64,000 bases of DNA from Streptomyces soli (GCF_003999195.1 NZ_RJVR01000331.1:60044-124043), one strand, 5' to 3'. Shown: positions 46,191 through 55,048, numbered from the stretch's first letter. A program made the numbers and translations. The notes: a model not told the origin generated them from the letters alone.

Positions 46191-47393
46191 TCAGCCGACG
46201 GCCACAGCACCGGCGGGCGCCCGCAGCAGTTGCCGGACCTCCCGGACCGCGCTGCGCCCCGCGCGGTTGGCTCCGACCGTGCTGGCCGAAGGCCCGTACC
46301 CGATCAGGTGCACCCGATGGTCCCGCGCCACGCGCGTCAGGCTGTCCAGCCGAACCCCACCCCCCGGCTCGCGCAGCCGAAGCGGGGCCAGATGATCGAG
46401 CGCGGCCCGGAAGCCGGTCGCCCAGAGCACGACATCGGCGTCGACATGCCGCCCTCCCCCGGCCTTCGGCCGGTGGGGGCACTCCCCCTCGCTTCGCTGG
46501 GGGCACCCCCACCACGACCCAGCCGCCAGGCTGGGGGAGGACCCCCGTCTCGCTTCGCTCGCCCAGACGGCACCCCCGGGGGTAAGGCGGTCGAACATCG
46601 GCAACCGCTCCAGCACGCCCCGCGCCCGCGCCGCGGCCATGGCCTCGGTCATGGGCAACCCGGTCACACTCACAACGCTCTGCGGCGGCAGCCCCTGCCG
46701 GACCCGCTCCTCCACAAGCGCGACGGCGGCACGGCCCTGGTCCTCGCCGAACGGCCCGGTGTGGAATACGGGGGGCCGCCGGGTCACCCAGGTCGTCGCG
46801 GCCGCCACGTCGGCGATTTCCAGCAGCAGCTGCACCGCGGAGGTGCCGCCGCCGACCACGATGACCCGCTTGCCTGCGAACTCCTCGCGCCCCCGGTATC
46901 CGGCGGTGTGCAACTGCCGCCCCAGGAACAGCTCCTGGCCGGGATAGCGCGGCACGAAGGGCCGGTCCCACGTCCCGGTGGCGTTGATGAGTGCCCGCGC
47001 GGACCAGTCGCCACCGTCCGTCCCGACGAGCAGCCGGTCGCCGTCACCAGCGTCCCGTACGGCCGATACGTTCACCGGCCTGCGCACCCGCAGGTCGAAC
47101 GCGCGCTCGTAGCGGTCGAAGTACTCCGCCACGACCTCCGCCGACGGCCGGTCCGGGTCCGCGCCCTCCAGGGGCATGCCCGGCAGTTCGTGGACGCGGT
47201 GCGCCCGCCCGTAGGTCAGCGAAGGCCAGCGGAACTGCCAGGCGCCGCCGGGGCCGGGGGAGTGGTCGAGCACGACGAAGTCCTGGCCCGGCAGCATGCC
47301 GGCCCGCCGCAGGAAGTACGCCGCCGAGAGTCCGGCCTGGCCGGCCCCGACGACGGCGACGTCGATCTCGCGCGCTGCGTCCACATGGTTCAC
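46191..47393 (-). CDS. Flavin-containing monooxygenase-like oxidoreductase interrupted by an in-frame repeat
   Basis: A 400-residue class B flavoprotein: FAD motif VGAGQAG (residues 15-21), NADPH motif VGGGTSA (180-186) and the ATGF motif ATGFRAALDHL (325-335). Between VWA and GGRHVDADVVLW, residues about 278-314 (46452-46562) are low-complexity and Trp/Cys/Pro-rich, and the DNA there is the dispersed hairpin repeat. Related proteins run directly from one side to the other, so a roughly 111-bp block was gained in frame. The ATGF motif follows the insertion, so the enzyme may be impaired. Substrate unknown. Confidence 0.8.
   Translation of the reverse strand: MNHVDAAREIDVAVVGAGQAGLSAAYFLRRAGMLPGQDFVVLDHSPGPGGAWQFRWPSLTYGRAHRVHELPGMPLEGADPDRPSAEVVAEYFDRYERAFDLRVRRPVNVSAVRDAGDGDRLLVGTDGGDWSARALINATGTWDRPFVPRYPGQELFLGRQLHTAGYRGREEFAGKRVIVVGGGTSAVQLLLEIADVAAATTWVTRRPPVFHTGPFGEDQGRAAVALVEERVRQGLPPQSVVSVTGLPMTEAMAAARARGVLERLPMFDRLTPGGAVWASEARRGSSPSLAAGSWWGCPQRSEGECPHRPKAGGGRHVDADVVLWATGFRAALDHLAPLRLREPGGGVRLDSLTRVARDHRVHLIGYGPSASTVGANRAGRSAVREVRQLLRAPAGAVAVG
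46452..46562. repeat. GC-rich hairpin repeat inserted inside the monooxygenase gene
   Basis: Contains the blocks GGCCTTCGGCC, CTCGCTTCGCTG, CCAGCCGCCAGGCTGG and CTCGCTTCGCTCG, each a small inverted repeat with C/G runs. Its length is close to a multiple of three and both strands are free of stops in the gene's frame, so the gene stays open. The same CAGCC-GCCAGGCTGGG core occurs at 62484-62510 and 49420-49445. Confidence 0.7.
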
Positions 47394-47397
47394 GGTT

Positions 47398-48168
47398 CTA
47401 CCAACCGTGGCGTACGCCGTATCCTTCCCGGTTCATCCGACCGGGGTCGCCGGCCCAGCGGCGCAGCCGGGCGACGCGGTCGGCGGCCTCGGCGAGCCGT
47501 GCGGCGGACAGGTCACCGTCGGCCACGGCGCGGGCGGCGGCGGTATGGACGGCCTGATGGACGCCGGGACCGCAGCCGGGGCCGAGCTGGAGCAGGTCGA
47601 GGCCGGCGATCCAGGCGAGCACCGCCGCGCCGGGGATGCCCCAGCGGTCGACCACCGCAGGGGCGTCCAGCGGCTCGCTCACCGCGACACCGTCGTAGCC
47701 CAGCTCCCCCCGCAGCACCTCCGGCACACAGCCGTCGGCCAGCGCGGCGAGCGGGTCGACCGCGACCGCCATCACCCCCGCCGAGACGCCCTCCGCGAAG
47801 GGCCGCAGGGCGCCGTGCCCCGTAAAGGGGCCCAGCGCGGCGGCCACCCCATGCCCCTGAAGTTCGGTGACGTACGAACCGGTGTCGCCGGCACCCGCCC
47901 GTGGCCGTACCGCGAGATGCACGTTGGCGCCCGCAGCCGTCAGCTCCGCCGCGGCCGCGTCACCGCTCCCGGCGCTGTCGCGCGGGGTGAAGCCGACCAG
48001 CGCATCGGGGTACGAGTCCCGCAGATCAGCCGGGACGTCGCCGTGCAGGACGACGCCCGGCAGGCCTTCCGCCAGGCCCCGCGCGATCCAGCCGGGCATC
48101 CGCTCCCCGCCACAGGACGGCAGCAGACATGCGTCGACCAAAGCGGCGACTGGGTGCGGCACAAACAC
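47398..48168 (-). CDS. Short, degenerate GH3 (NagZ-like) hydrolase-family protein
   Basis: A 256-residue GH3-like barrel, shorter than normal NagZ/hexosaminidases (330 or more). GVVLHGDVP, LGPFTGHG and the YDGVAVSEPLDAPAV segment align with family landmarks. The catalytic nucleophile of GH3, usually Asp in V-SD-L, is Glu here (VSEPL), and the KHFPGHG motif is not intact. It may be a weak enzyme or a sugar-binding pseudoenzyme. A DasR-type palindrome lies 54-71 bp upstream, linking it to N-acetylglucosamine metabolism. Confidence 0.75.
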   Translation of the reverse strand: MFVPHPVAALVDACLLPSCGGERMPGWIARGLAEGLPGVVLHGDVPADLRDSYPDALVGFTPRDSAGSGDAAAAELTAAGANVHLAVRPRAGAGDTGSYVTELQGHGVAAALGPFTGHGALRPFAEGVSAGVMAVAVDPLAALADGCVPEVLRGELGYDGVAVSEPLDAPAVVDRWGIPGAAVLAWIAGLDLLQLGPGCGPGVHQAVHTAAARAVADGDLSAARLAEAADRVARLRRWAGDPGRMNREGYGVRHGW

Positions 48169-48221
48169 GTATGGGTCCCCCTTGGATGCGACGGCAGACG
48201 GACCCTATCCCGGGAGCCCCT

Positions 48222-48239
48222 TATTGGTCCAGACCAATA
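48222..48239. promoter_or_regulatory. DasR-type operator (dre-like palindrome)
   Basis: TATTGGTC-CA-GACCAATA is a perfect 8-bp inverted repeat with a 2-base centre. Its core TGGTCCAGACCA differs from the known DasR consensus TGGTCTAGACCA at one central base. It lies upstream of the GH3-like gene in the divergent gap with yjbQ. DasR represses chitin/GlcNAc genes until glucosamine phosphate is present. Confidence 0.82.
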
Positions 48240-48434
48240 GGGAGCGCGAACCCGCAGTCGGACAGGGGCGCGCGAAGCGGTCAGGCGCGAGAGAGAAAAT
48301 GCGAGTGCGAAGGCGTCAGCAGCAGGTCAATGTGACGCGCGTGGTGAGCAGGGCGGCACGCGACATGCCCCCCGTCTCGCCACGCGGACGGGCCGGTGGA
48401 CACGGACGTCCGAGGCGTGGGCGACCATGGACAC

Positions 48435-48857
48435 ATGGCCGACGCTTTCACCACCCGTACGATCGACATCACGACTGGCTCCACCGAGACGGTTTACGAC
48501 CTCACCAGCGCCTGCGCCGCCTTCCTGCGCGAAGCCGCGCACGGCCGCGACGGACTGCTCAACGTCTTCGTCCCGCACGCCACCGCCGGCGTGGCCGTCA
48601 TCGAGACCGGCGCCGGCAGTGACGAAGACCTCCTCGCCGCCCTCCACGACCTCCTGCCCGCCGACAACCGCTGGCGCCACCGCCACGGCAGCCCCGGCCA
48701 CGGCCGCGACCACGTCCTCCCCGCCCTCGTCCCGCCGCACGCCACCCTCCCCGTCATCGGCGGCCAACTGGAGCTGGGCACCTGGCAGTCCGTCGTCCTG
48801 GTCGACACGAACGTCGACAACCCCCGCCGTCAGGTCCGGCTCAGCTTCCTCGGCTGA
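48435..48857 (+). CDS. yjbQ: YjbQ/UPF0047 family protein
   Basis: A 140-residue beta-barrel protein of the YjbQ family, sometimes called secondary thiamine-phosphate synthase. Conserved segments are NVFVPHATAGVAVIETG, DNRWRHRHG and GRDHVLPAL, with conserved His and Glu residues. ATG 48435 follows the plus-strand promoter side of the DasR-type gap. It converges on the Lrp gene with a 17-bp overlap at the ends (48841-48857). Physiological role uncertain. Confidence 0.88.
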   Translation: MADAFTTRTIDITTGSTETVYDLTSACAAFLREAAHGRDGLLNVFVPHATAGVAVIETGAGSDEDLLAALHDLLPADNRWRHRHGSPGHGRDHVLPALVPPHATLPVIGGQLELGTWQSVVLVDTNVDNPRRQVRLSFLG

Positions 48858-49317
48858 CCGCCGCCTCCCGGCCCACCGAGGCGACCAGCGGTGTCATGCG
48901 GTACGGCACCCGCTCGGGCAGCGCCATCTCGGTGCGGGTCCGGACCACGCCGGGCACCTGGATGAGGCGCTGGATCACGTCCTCCAGGTGGGCGTTGTCG
49001 CGGGCGACCACTCGCGTGAGCAGGTCTCCGCCGCCGGTGATCGAGAATGCCTCGATGATCTCCGGGACGGCCGCCAGCGCGTCGCCGACGTCGTCCAGAT
49101 GTCCCTGGGTGACCTCGATGTGGACGAAGGCCAGCACGGGGTGGCCGAGGGCCGCCGGTGACAGGCTCGGGGCGTAGCCGGTGATGACACCGTCGCGTTC
49201 CAGGCGGTCCAGACGGGCCTGGAGTGTCCCGCGGGCGATGCCCAGGATGCGGGCGTACTCGCGCACGCTCGTGCGCGGCTGTTCCAGAAGGACCGCGAGA
49301 AACCAGTCGCCGCCCAC
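48841..49317 (-). CDS. Lrp/AsnC-family transcriptional regulator
   Basis: A 158-residue protein: winged helix (SVREYARILGIARGTLQARLDRLERDGVI, residues about 14-45) followed by the RAM ligand domain with AFSITGGGDLLTRVVARDNAHLEDVI. GTG 49317 was chosen because homology starts there; the longer frame runs through the dispersed repeat at 49350-49450. It probably senses an amino acid and controls its own or a distant gene. Confidence 0.85.
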   Translation of the reverse strand: MGGDWFLAVLLEQPRTSVREYARILGIARGTLQARLDRLERDGVITGYAPSLSPAALGHPVLAFVHIEVTQGHLDDVGDALAAVPEIIEAFSITGGGDLLTRVVARDNAHLEDVIQRLIQVPGVVRTRTEMALPERVPYRMTPLVASVGREAAVSRGS

Positions 49318-49349
49318 GCCCGCGCGGGATCCGGCGGGCAGGTAACGGG

Positions 49350-49450
49350 AGGAGCTAGCAGCTAGGGCATTTCGGCAACGCCGCGCGGTCCCCCCGCCCT
49401 GGCGGCTGGTGGGGGTCCCCCCAGCCGCGAGGCTGGGGGGAGGCACGCGA
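49350..49450. repeat. Dispersed GC-rich repeat with CATTTCGGCAACGC core
   Basis: Reads GCTAGGGCATTTCGGCAACGC at its left, in parts of under 20 bases, then TCCCCCCGCC and CCCAGCCGCGAGGCTGGGG hairpins. The minus strand of 62484-62570 has the same order: CTAGGCCATTTCGGCAACGC, then a CAGCCGCCAGGCTGGGGGAG hairpin. The two copies are about 13 kb apart, both between genes. Confidence 0.65.
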
Positions 49451-49495
49451 CGCCACGGAGATCGGCCGGACAGGCTCTTGGCCTCGGGTGGCCGG

Positions 49496-51055
49496 TCACC
49501 ACAGATTGTGGCGGTCCCAGATCGGGTCGGCGGCGTAGGGCCGGTGCGCCGCAAGGTTGTCCCGTGCCGGGTGGCGTCGGCCGGCCGGGCCCTGGGCGAA
49601 GGCGCGGAGCAGGTTCTCGGTGGCCCGGCGGGTGAAACGGGCCGTGTACGGGGGAATGCCGTGGGCGCCGTCGCCCTTCAGGGACTCGACCCAGCGCATG
49701 GTGCCGGTGTTGAACACCCCGGCGCCGCCGGCGGCGGTGTAGTAGGCGGAGTCCTGGTAGCTGCGCACGCCACGGCAGACCAGCGGGGAGTGGGCGACGA
49801 CCTCGATCGGCCGGGGCGTGCCGGTGCCGCCGGTGACCCGGTCGTACTCGGTGCCGACGAGGTGGGGGAAGCGGCTGCCGCGCGTGACACCGGTCCCGGC
49901 GAAGAGCCAGTGGCCGGGTTCGGTGACGGTGTAGTCGGCGCTTGTGCCGTTGGACTCGTACAGGGTGCCGGTCAGGGAGTTCTCCGGGCAGGCGTGCGGG
50001 GGCTCGCGCCAGTCGGCGGTGACGGCGGCCGGGTCGCTGCCGTGCAGGGGGTCGTGCGGCCAGTCGGTCTTGTAGCAGACGACCTGGCGCCGGTCGCCGT
50101 GTGCGGTGTGCTCCAGGCGGATGCGGCGGAAGCAGGCGTTCGCGCCGAGGAAGGCGATGTTGGCGCCGGCGTCCCGGGCGCCGGTCACGCGCTCGCGCAT
50201 GGCCGGCGTCCAGTACTCGTCGTGTCCGAGGGAGATCACCGCGCGGGCGTCCGCCAGCAGGTGCGGCTCGCGGTCGAGGTCCGTGTTCGTGACGTAGGCC
50301 AGCGGCAGCCGCAGGCTTTCGGCCAGTGCGATGGCGGGTTGCTCGTACGTGAGGAACAGCGGAGCGCCGTTGCCGTCGTAGGGGCGGTCGCAGCTGACCG
50401 CCAGCGATCGGCCCGCGTAATCGGGCTTGCCGCCGGGGCCGTGGTAGAGGCTGCGACCGCCCCAGGCGTTGTACGCCTGCCAGGTCGCCACCGCGTTGAC
50501 CAGGACCACGCGGCCCGCCGTCTTTGGGGACCGCACGGTGAGCGGTACGTACCGCTGCGCCCCGCCGTCGGCGATGAGCCGGAAGAGGTACGCCCCCTCG
50601 GGCCAGCCCTGGGTGGATATCCGGGGGCCGGGCCGCCAGGCGGCGGCCGAGACCGTACGGGTCGGGCCTTGCGCCTCCGGCACCGGTTGTTCGTGCCCGG
50701 GCAGGCTGTCGGAGGCCCACACCCTGCGGGCCTGGGCGCCGCCGTACCAGCCCATCCGGAAGGCCTCGACGCGGAACGTCCGGCTGGTGGTGGATACGAA
50801 CAGGCGGACCGGTTCGCCGGGCAGCACGCTCACCCGGTCGGCGTATCCCTCGATCGCCCGGTCGTTGCCGTCCCCTGCCTGCCGCAGCCCCCAGTCGTGG
50901 TCGCCGGGGCGGTCGTTCTCCGCGCGGCCCGTCCCGTCACCGCCGCCCTTACGCCGTGGGGAGGCTCCCGTCACCGAGCAGCCGGCCACCAGGCCGCCCG
51001 CCCCCGCGCCGGCCACGGACTCCAGGAAGCGCCGCCGGTCCCAGTGCGTGGTCAC
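49496..51055 (-). CDS. Tat-exported lipoprotein with N,N-dimethylformamidase beta-subunit-like domain
   Basis: A 519-residue protein. The Tat motif RRRFLE (residues 7-12) and a lipobox-like GLVAGC (residues about 21-26) predict an exported lipoprotein. The rest matches the large-subunit-like domain of dimethylformamidase: RMGWYGGAQARRV, YNAWGGRSLY, SLGHDEYWTPAMRERV and an N-terminal Ig-like part. The function outside formamide metabolism is unknown; many actinobacteria have it. No small subunit gene is adjacent. Confidence 0.8.
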   Translation of the reverse strand: MTTHWDRRRFLESVAGAGAGGLVAGCSVTGASPRRKGGGDGTGRAENDRPGDHDWGLRQAGDGNDRAIEGYADRVSVLPGEPVRLFVSTTSRTFRVEAFRMGWYGGAQARRVWASDSLPGHEQPVPEAQGPTRTVSAAAWRPGPRISTQGWPEGAYLFRLIADGGAQRYVPLTVRSPKTAGRVVLVNAVATWQAYNAWGGRSLYHGPGGKPDYAGRSLAVSCDRPYDGNGAPLFLTYEQPAIALAESLRLPLAYVTNTDLDREPHLLADARAVISLGHDEYWTPAMRERVTGARDAGANIAFLGANACFRRIRLEHTAHGDRRQVVCYKTDWPHDPLHGSDPAAVTADWREPPHACPENSLTGTLYESNGTSADYTVTEPGHWLFAGTGVTRGSRFPHLVGTEYDRVTGGTGTPRPIEVVAHSPLVCRGVRSYQDSAYYTAAGGAGVFNTGTMRWVESLKGDGAHGIPPYTARFTRRATENLLRAFAQGPAGRRHPARDNLAAHRPYAADPIWDRHNLW

Positions 51056-51234
51056 AGTGCGAGGCTAGGCGCGGCGACCGCACCGGGCCCGCCCGCGTAA
51101 GCCGACCGGAGGACGGCCCCGGTGGGACGGCCGAGGCGGGCGCTCGCCGCCCAGAATCCACCCGCCGGGACGAACCGGCCAGGGAGGTACTACTCTCAGC
51201 CGCCGTACAGACAACAGGCGGAAGAGGTACGGCA

Positions 51235-52272
51235 GTGGCCGGGCACGCATACATCGGGTCGTTCACATCGGCGGGCGGGCGGGGACTGACCGCTGCCGCC
51301 GTCGACCCCGCCACCGGGGCGCTGACCGCGCTGCACTCGACGGACGCGGTGGACAACCCGTCCTTCCTCGCGCTGTCGCCGGACGGCGAGCTGCTGTACG
51401 CGGTGAGCGAGAACCCGGAGGACGGCGGCGCCGCCGTCTTCTCGCTGGCCGACCCGGCTGAGCCCCGGCAGTTCGGCAAGACGGTGCCTGCGGGCGGCGG
51501 CTCGCCCACCCACCTGAGCCTGCACCGAGGCCATCTGCTGACCGCCAACTACGAGACCGGCACGGTCAGCGTGCTCCCGCTCCGCGAGGACGGCGGCATC
51601 GGCGAGCCCGTCTCCGTACTGGAGCACGAGGGCGACGGCCCCGACCCGGAGCGCCAGACCGGCCCGCACGCCCACATGGTGCTGCCCGACCCCTCCGGGC
51701 GCTGGGTGCTGACGGTGGACCTCGGTACGGACTCGGTGCGGGTGTGCGAACTGGACCCGGCCGGCGGCGAGCTGGAGATCGAGCGGGAGCTGGGGCTGCG
51801 CTCCGGGATCGGACCGCGCCATCTGACGTTCCACCCGCGGGGGGACCGGGCATACATCGTCAACGAGCTGGACTCGGTCGTGACGGTGTGCCACTGGGAC
51901 CCGGAGGTCGGGCGGCTGCGCCCGGTGGCCGAGGTGTCCGTGCTCCCGGAGGGCGCGGAGGGCACCAACTACCCGTCGGAGCTGGTGATCTCGGCCGACG
52001 GGCGGTATGCCTGGGTCGCCAACCGCGGCCGCAACAGCATCGCGGTGCTGTCCGTCGACGAGTCCGGCGACCGGCTCGAGCTGCGGGGGACCGTCGGCTG
52101 CGGCGGCGACTGGCCGCGCCACCTCACCCTCGACCCTTCCGGCAGCCGTCTGTACGCCGCCAACGAGCGTTCCGGCGGCGTGGCGTGGTTCGACGTCGAC
52201 GCTGAGAGCGGAATGCCCGTCCAGGCAGGCTCGATCGACGTGCCCGCCGCGTCCTGCGTCGTCTTCCGCTGA
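51235..52272 (+). CDS. pgl: Lactonase-family seven-bladed propeller (6-phosphogluconolactonase-like)
   Basis: A 345-residue beta-propeller protein with repeated blade motifs: GHAYIGSFTSAGG at the start, NPSFLALSPDGELLYAVSE, GPHAHMVLPDPSGRWVLTVDLG, GPRHLTFHPRGDRAYIVNEL and WPRHLTLDPSGSRLYAANE. The family includes YbhE-type 6-phosphogluconolactonases. GTG 51235 was chosen after GGAAGAGG. It is divergent from the lipoprotein gene. Whether it is the pentose-phosphate enzyme or a secondary lactonase cannot be told. Confidence 0.85.
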   Translation: MAGHAYIGSFTSAGGRGLTAAAVDPATGALTALHSTDAVDNPSFLALSPDGELLYAVSENPEDGGAAVFSLADPAEPRQFGKTVPAGGGSPTHLSLHRGHLLTANYETGTVSVLPLREDGGIGEPVSVLEHEGDGPDPERQTGPHAHMVLPDPSGRWVLTVDLGTDSVRVCELDPAGGELEIERELGLRSGIGPRHLTFHPRGDRAYIVNELDSVVTVCHWDPEVGRLRPVAEVSVLPEGAEGTNYPSELVISADGRYAWVANRGRNSIAVLSVDESGDRLELRGTVGCGGDWPRHLTLDPSGSRLYAANERSGGVAWFDVDAESGMPVQAGSIDVPAASCVVFR

Positions 52273-52288
52273 GAGCCGACATACGAAC

Positions 52289-52337
52289 GCGCGGGCGGCA
52301 GGTCCCGGTGAGGGCCGCCACCCGCGCTTCGCGCGGG
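52289..52337. terminator. Hairpins between convergent pgl-like and chelatase-like genes
   Basis: GCGCGGGCGGC (from 52289) pairs with GCCGCCaCCCGCGC (52314-52327) with one bulge, and an alternative CCCGCGC-TTC-GCGCGGG (52321-52337) overlaps it. The structures lie in the 72-bp gap between converging stops and can end both transcripts. Confidence 0.7.
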
Positions 52338-52344
52338 GACGGGT

Positions 52345-53223
52345 TCAGTGGGCAGAGGCGCCCTGCGAGGGCTGCTGGGCGATGCCGAGCGCGGTGGTGT
52401 ACTTGCCGATGACCAGCTTGCCGATCGCTGGGTAGGGGCCCAGCGCGTCGGCGCCCTGGCAGCCGGCCTCCTTGGAGGCGTCGTGCAGCAGCTCGGGGGC
52501 TATCTCCGGGCCGATCAGGCAGGGCGCGAGGGCCAGCGTGGTCGAGCCGGAGGAACGCAGCTGGTCGGCGGCCTGTGCGATGGAGCCCTCGACATCCAGG
52601 GCGGCGGCCAGCACTGGCACCGCGAGCCGTGCGGCGAGCAGCAGACCCGTCACCCCGGCGGCCTGGACCGCCTCCTCGCCGCCGACGGTGGCGAGGATGA
52701 TGCCGTCAGCTGCCGTCGCGACGGTGAACAGCCGGGCGCGGTCGGCGCGGGCCAGGCCGGCCTCGGAGAGCCGTACGTGCAGCGCCTCGGCGAGCAGCGG
52801 GTGTGGGCCGAGGACGTCGGTCACCTCGGCGGCGGAACGGCTGTCCATGACGGCCTGGCGGATGCGGCGCATCACCGAGGCCTCGGGGCCGGCCAGCAGC
52901 GGTACGACGACGGCCGCGGGGCCGTCCTCCATACGCTCGGCGGCCGCCTGGGACAATACGGTCTCCAGCGTCGGGAACTCGTCACCGTCGCCGTCGACGA
53001 AACCTATACGGGGGTCGAGGCCTGACAGCTCGGAACGGGCGATGCTGATGACTTCCTCCGCCAGACTCCGGGTCGCGGAGGACGGGGTGCCGGGCACGGC
53101 GAGGACAAGCGCCGGAGCGCCCTCGGGCGTGGTCAGCAGTTCCGGTCGCCGGTGCCGCCCGGGCTGGCGGGGGCGCGGCATTCGAACGGGCAGGCCGGAT
53201 GCGGGGCCTTCGGCAGTGCTCAT
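52345..53223 (-). CDS. Sirohydrochlorin chelatase (CbiX)-like protein
   Basis: A 292-residue protein of the CbiX/SirB type, two half-domains in tandem. N-terminal APALVLAVPGTPSS aligns with the LVAHGSR loop, but the metal-inserting His is Pro/Gly here. DGPAAVVVPLLAGPEASV and LGPHPLLAEAL follow, the latter with the His of the second motif. Homologues in Streptomyces are commonly named sirohydrochlorin chelatase. With the first His missing, chelatase activity is doubtful. Confidence 0.7.
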   Translation of the reverse strand: MSTAEGPASGLPVRMPRPRQPGRHRRPELLTTPEGAPALVLAVPGTPSSATRSLAEEVISIARSELSGLDPRIGFVDGDGDEFPTLETVLSQAAAERMEDGPAAVVVPLLAGPEASVMRRIRQAVMDSRSAAEVTDVLGPHPLLAEALHVRLSEAGLARADRARLFTVATAADGIILATVGGEEAVQAAGVTGLLLAARLAVPVLAAALDVEGSIAQAADQLRSSGSTTLALAPCLIGPEIAPELLHDASKEAGCQGADALGPYPAIGKLVIGKYTTALGIAQQPSQGASAH

Positions 53224-53352
53224 GGCGAGGCATGCTAGTGCCTCCGGCGGTTCTCATGTTCGGGAGGGTCCATCGCAAGGGTTACTTGTCCGGTTCCGTC
53301 CCGATACGGTGCCGGTCGGCCTGATCCGGCACCGTATCGAACGGATGGTGAC

Positions 53353-54342
53353 TCACCCGAAGCCGCGGGCGTCCTGCTTGAGCGCGGTGTCGACGGTGAG
53401 CGCGGAGGCGACCACCATGCTCAGCAGCGGGTCGGGGAGTTGGCGGTGGATCTGCAGTACGTAGTTGTCCGCCGTGGTGAACATGGTCTTGGCCAGGCCC
53501 TCCCACGTCTTGGTGATCCGGCCGACCTCGGTCTCGGTGTGGTCGACGATCGCGAAGTTCCAGGCCCGCCAGTTCTCGGCCTTGATGGCGCCGATCTTCT
53601 GGCCGTTGACCTCGAACGAGAAGTTGATCTTCCCGATGGCGTTCTGCTGGATGATCTCACCGAGCGTCTGTCCGTCCGGACGCTGCACGATGACCTTGGA
53701 CTTGATGAACTTCGCCGGCCGGGTGAGCAGCAGCTGCGGCTGGCCGTACGCGTCCCGCACTTCGAGCCTGACCGGCAGGTACTGGTCGACGCTGGACACG
53801 AAGCGCAGCACCTTGCGGGCCGTCGACTGGCCGACCTGGACCACCGAGCCGAGCTGGCGGCCGCCCTGGTCGAAAACGCTGTACTCGTTGTTGAGCTCGA
53901 TGAGCTTGGCCTTCTGGTTCACCACGAGCACCGGCTCGCTGAACAGGGTGCCGCCGCCCGGTCCTGTCGGGGCGACACCGGCCTGCTGCTGCACCTGTCG
54001 CTGCACGCGGGACGGGTCGTGGCCGCCGTCCACGCCCAGCTCCCAGGGGTTGTCCTTCTGCTGCGGGGGCTGCTGCGGATACGGCTGCTGGCCGTACTGC
54101 TGCTGGGGCGCGGCCTGTTGCTGGGGCGCCGCCTGCTGCTGGAACTGCCCCTGCTTCTGGTAGTGGCCCTGCGGCGGAACCTGTTGCTGCGGCGCGGCCT
54201 GCTGCTGCGGGGGTACCTGCGCCTGCGGCTGGCCGGCGTGCGTGTGCTCCGTCCACTGGGATCCGTCCCAGTAGCGGAGCAGGTTCGGAGTGCCGTGCGG
54301 GTCCGCGTACCAGCCCGCCGGGGTGTTCGAATGCGTCGTCAC
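53353..54342 (-). CDS. DUF2510/LURP-one (scramblase-like) protein with Gln-rich linker
   Basis: A 329-residue protein. DUF2510 (GWYADPHGTPNLLRYWDGSQWTEHT split around residue 20) is followed by a Pro/Gln-rich linker of about 70 residues (PQQQAAPQQQ repeats). A beta-barrel of the LURP-one/phospholipid-scramblase type comes last, with LFSEPVLVVNQKAKLIEL, QLGSVVQ and a C-terminal hydrophobic helix. Probably membrane-associated through the last helix. Function unknown; the linker is a low-complexity disordered segment. Confidence 0.8.
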   Translation of the reverse strand: MTTHSNTPAGWYADPHGTPNLLRYWDGSQWTEHTHAGQPQAQVPPQQQAAPQQQVPPQGHYQKQGQFQQQAAPQQQAAPQQQYGQQPYPQQPPQQKDNPWELGVDGGHDPSRVQRQVQQQAGVAPTGPGGGTLFSEPVLVVNQKAKLIELNNEYSVFDQGGRQLGSVVQVGQSTARKVLRFVSSVDQYLPVRLEVRDAYGQPQLLLTRPAKFIKSKVIVQRPDGQTLGEIIQQNAIGKINFSFEVNGQKIGAIKAENWRAWNFAIVDHTETEVGRITKTWEGLAKTMFTTADNYVLQIHRQLPDPLLSMVVASALTVDTALKQDARGFG

Positions 54343-54370
54343 CCGGGCAGACTAACGGTTTCTCACCTGA

Positions 54371-55048
54371 TCAGGGCAGCCGCCAGTCGACCGGCTTCGC
54401 TCCCTGCCGAACCAGCAGGTCGTTGGCGCGGCTGAACGGCCGGGAGCCGAAGAAGCCCCGGTCGGCCGACATGGGGGAGGGATGCGAGGACTCGATGGCC
54501 GGCAACTCGCCCAGCAGGGGCCGCAGATTGCGCGCGTCGCGGCCCCACAGCACCGACACCAGCGGCCTGCCGCGCGCCGCCAGCGCCCGGATCGCCTGCT
54601 CGGTGACCTCCTCCCAGCCCTTGCCGCGATGGGCGGCCGGCTTGCGCGGGGCCGTGGTCAGCGCCCTGTTGAGCAGCAGCACGCCCTGCTGGGTCCAGGG
54701 AGTGAGATCGCCGTTGGACGGCCGGGGGAGACCGAGGTCGCTGCCCAGCTCCCGGTAGATGTTCTCCAGGCTGCCGGGCAGCGGGCGCACCTCGGGCGCG
54801 ACGGAGAAGCTAAGTCCGACCGCGTGACCCGGTGTTGGGTACGGATCCTGGCCGACGATCAGCACCCGCACCTCCTCGAAGGGCTGCTGGAAGGCCCGCA
54901 GCACATTCGCCCCGGACGGAAGGTAGGTGCGCCCCGCGGCGATCTCGGTGCGCAGGAAGTCGCCCATCCCGGCGATCCGCTCGGCCACCGGTTCCAGGGC
55001 TTTCGCCCAGCCCGCTTCGACGATCTCGTTCAACGGTCGTGCTGCCAC
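54371..55048 (-). CDS. ung: Uracil-DNA glycosylase
   Basis: A 225-residue family 1 UDG. The water-activating motif is GQDPYPTPGHAVGLSFSV (residues 66-83), the uracil Asn is in LLLNRAL, and the Leu-intercalation loop HPSPMSADRGFFGSRPFS is near 188. It removes uracil from DNA to start base-excision repair. The start is at 55048 with MAARPLNEIV. Its stop lies 29 bp upstream of the scramblase-like gene's start on the same strand. Confidence 0.95.
   Translation of the reverse strand: MAARPLNEIVEAGWAKALEPVAERIAGMGDFLRTEIAAGRTYLPSGANVLRAFQQPFEEVRVLIVGQDPYPTPGHAVGLSFSVAPEVRPLPGSLENIYRELGSDLGLPRPSNGDLTPWTQQGVLLLNRALTTAPRKPAAHRGKGWEEVTEQAIRALAARGRPLVSVLWGRDARNLRPLLGELPAIESSHPSPMSADRGFFGSRPFSRANDLLVRQGAKPVDWRLP

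Noticed and set aside
49318..49554. N-terminal extension of the Lrp protein
   Set aside because: The extra residues are translated dispersed repeat; Lrp homology begins at the GTG at 49317.
52345..53223. Firm naming as sirohydrochlorin chelatase
   Set aside because: The fold fits, but the key N-terminal His is missing, so only a CbiX-like label is kept.
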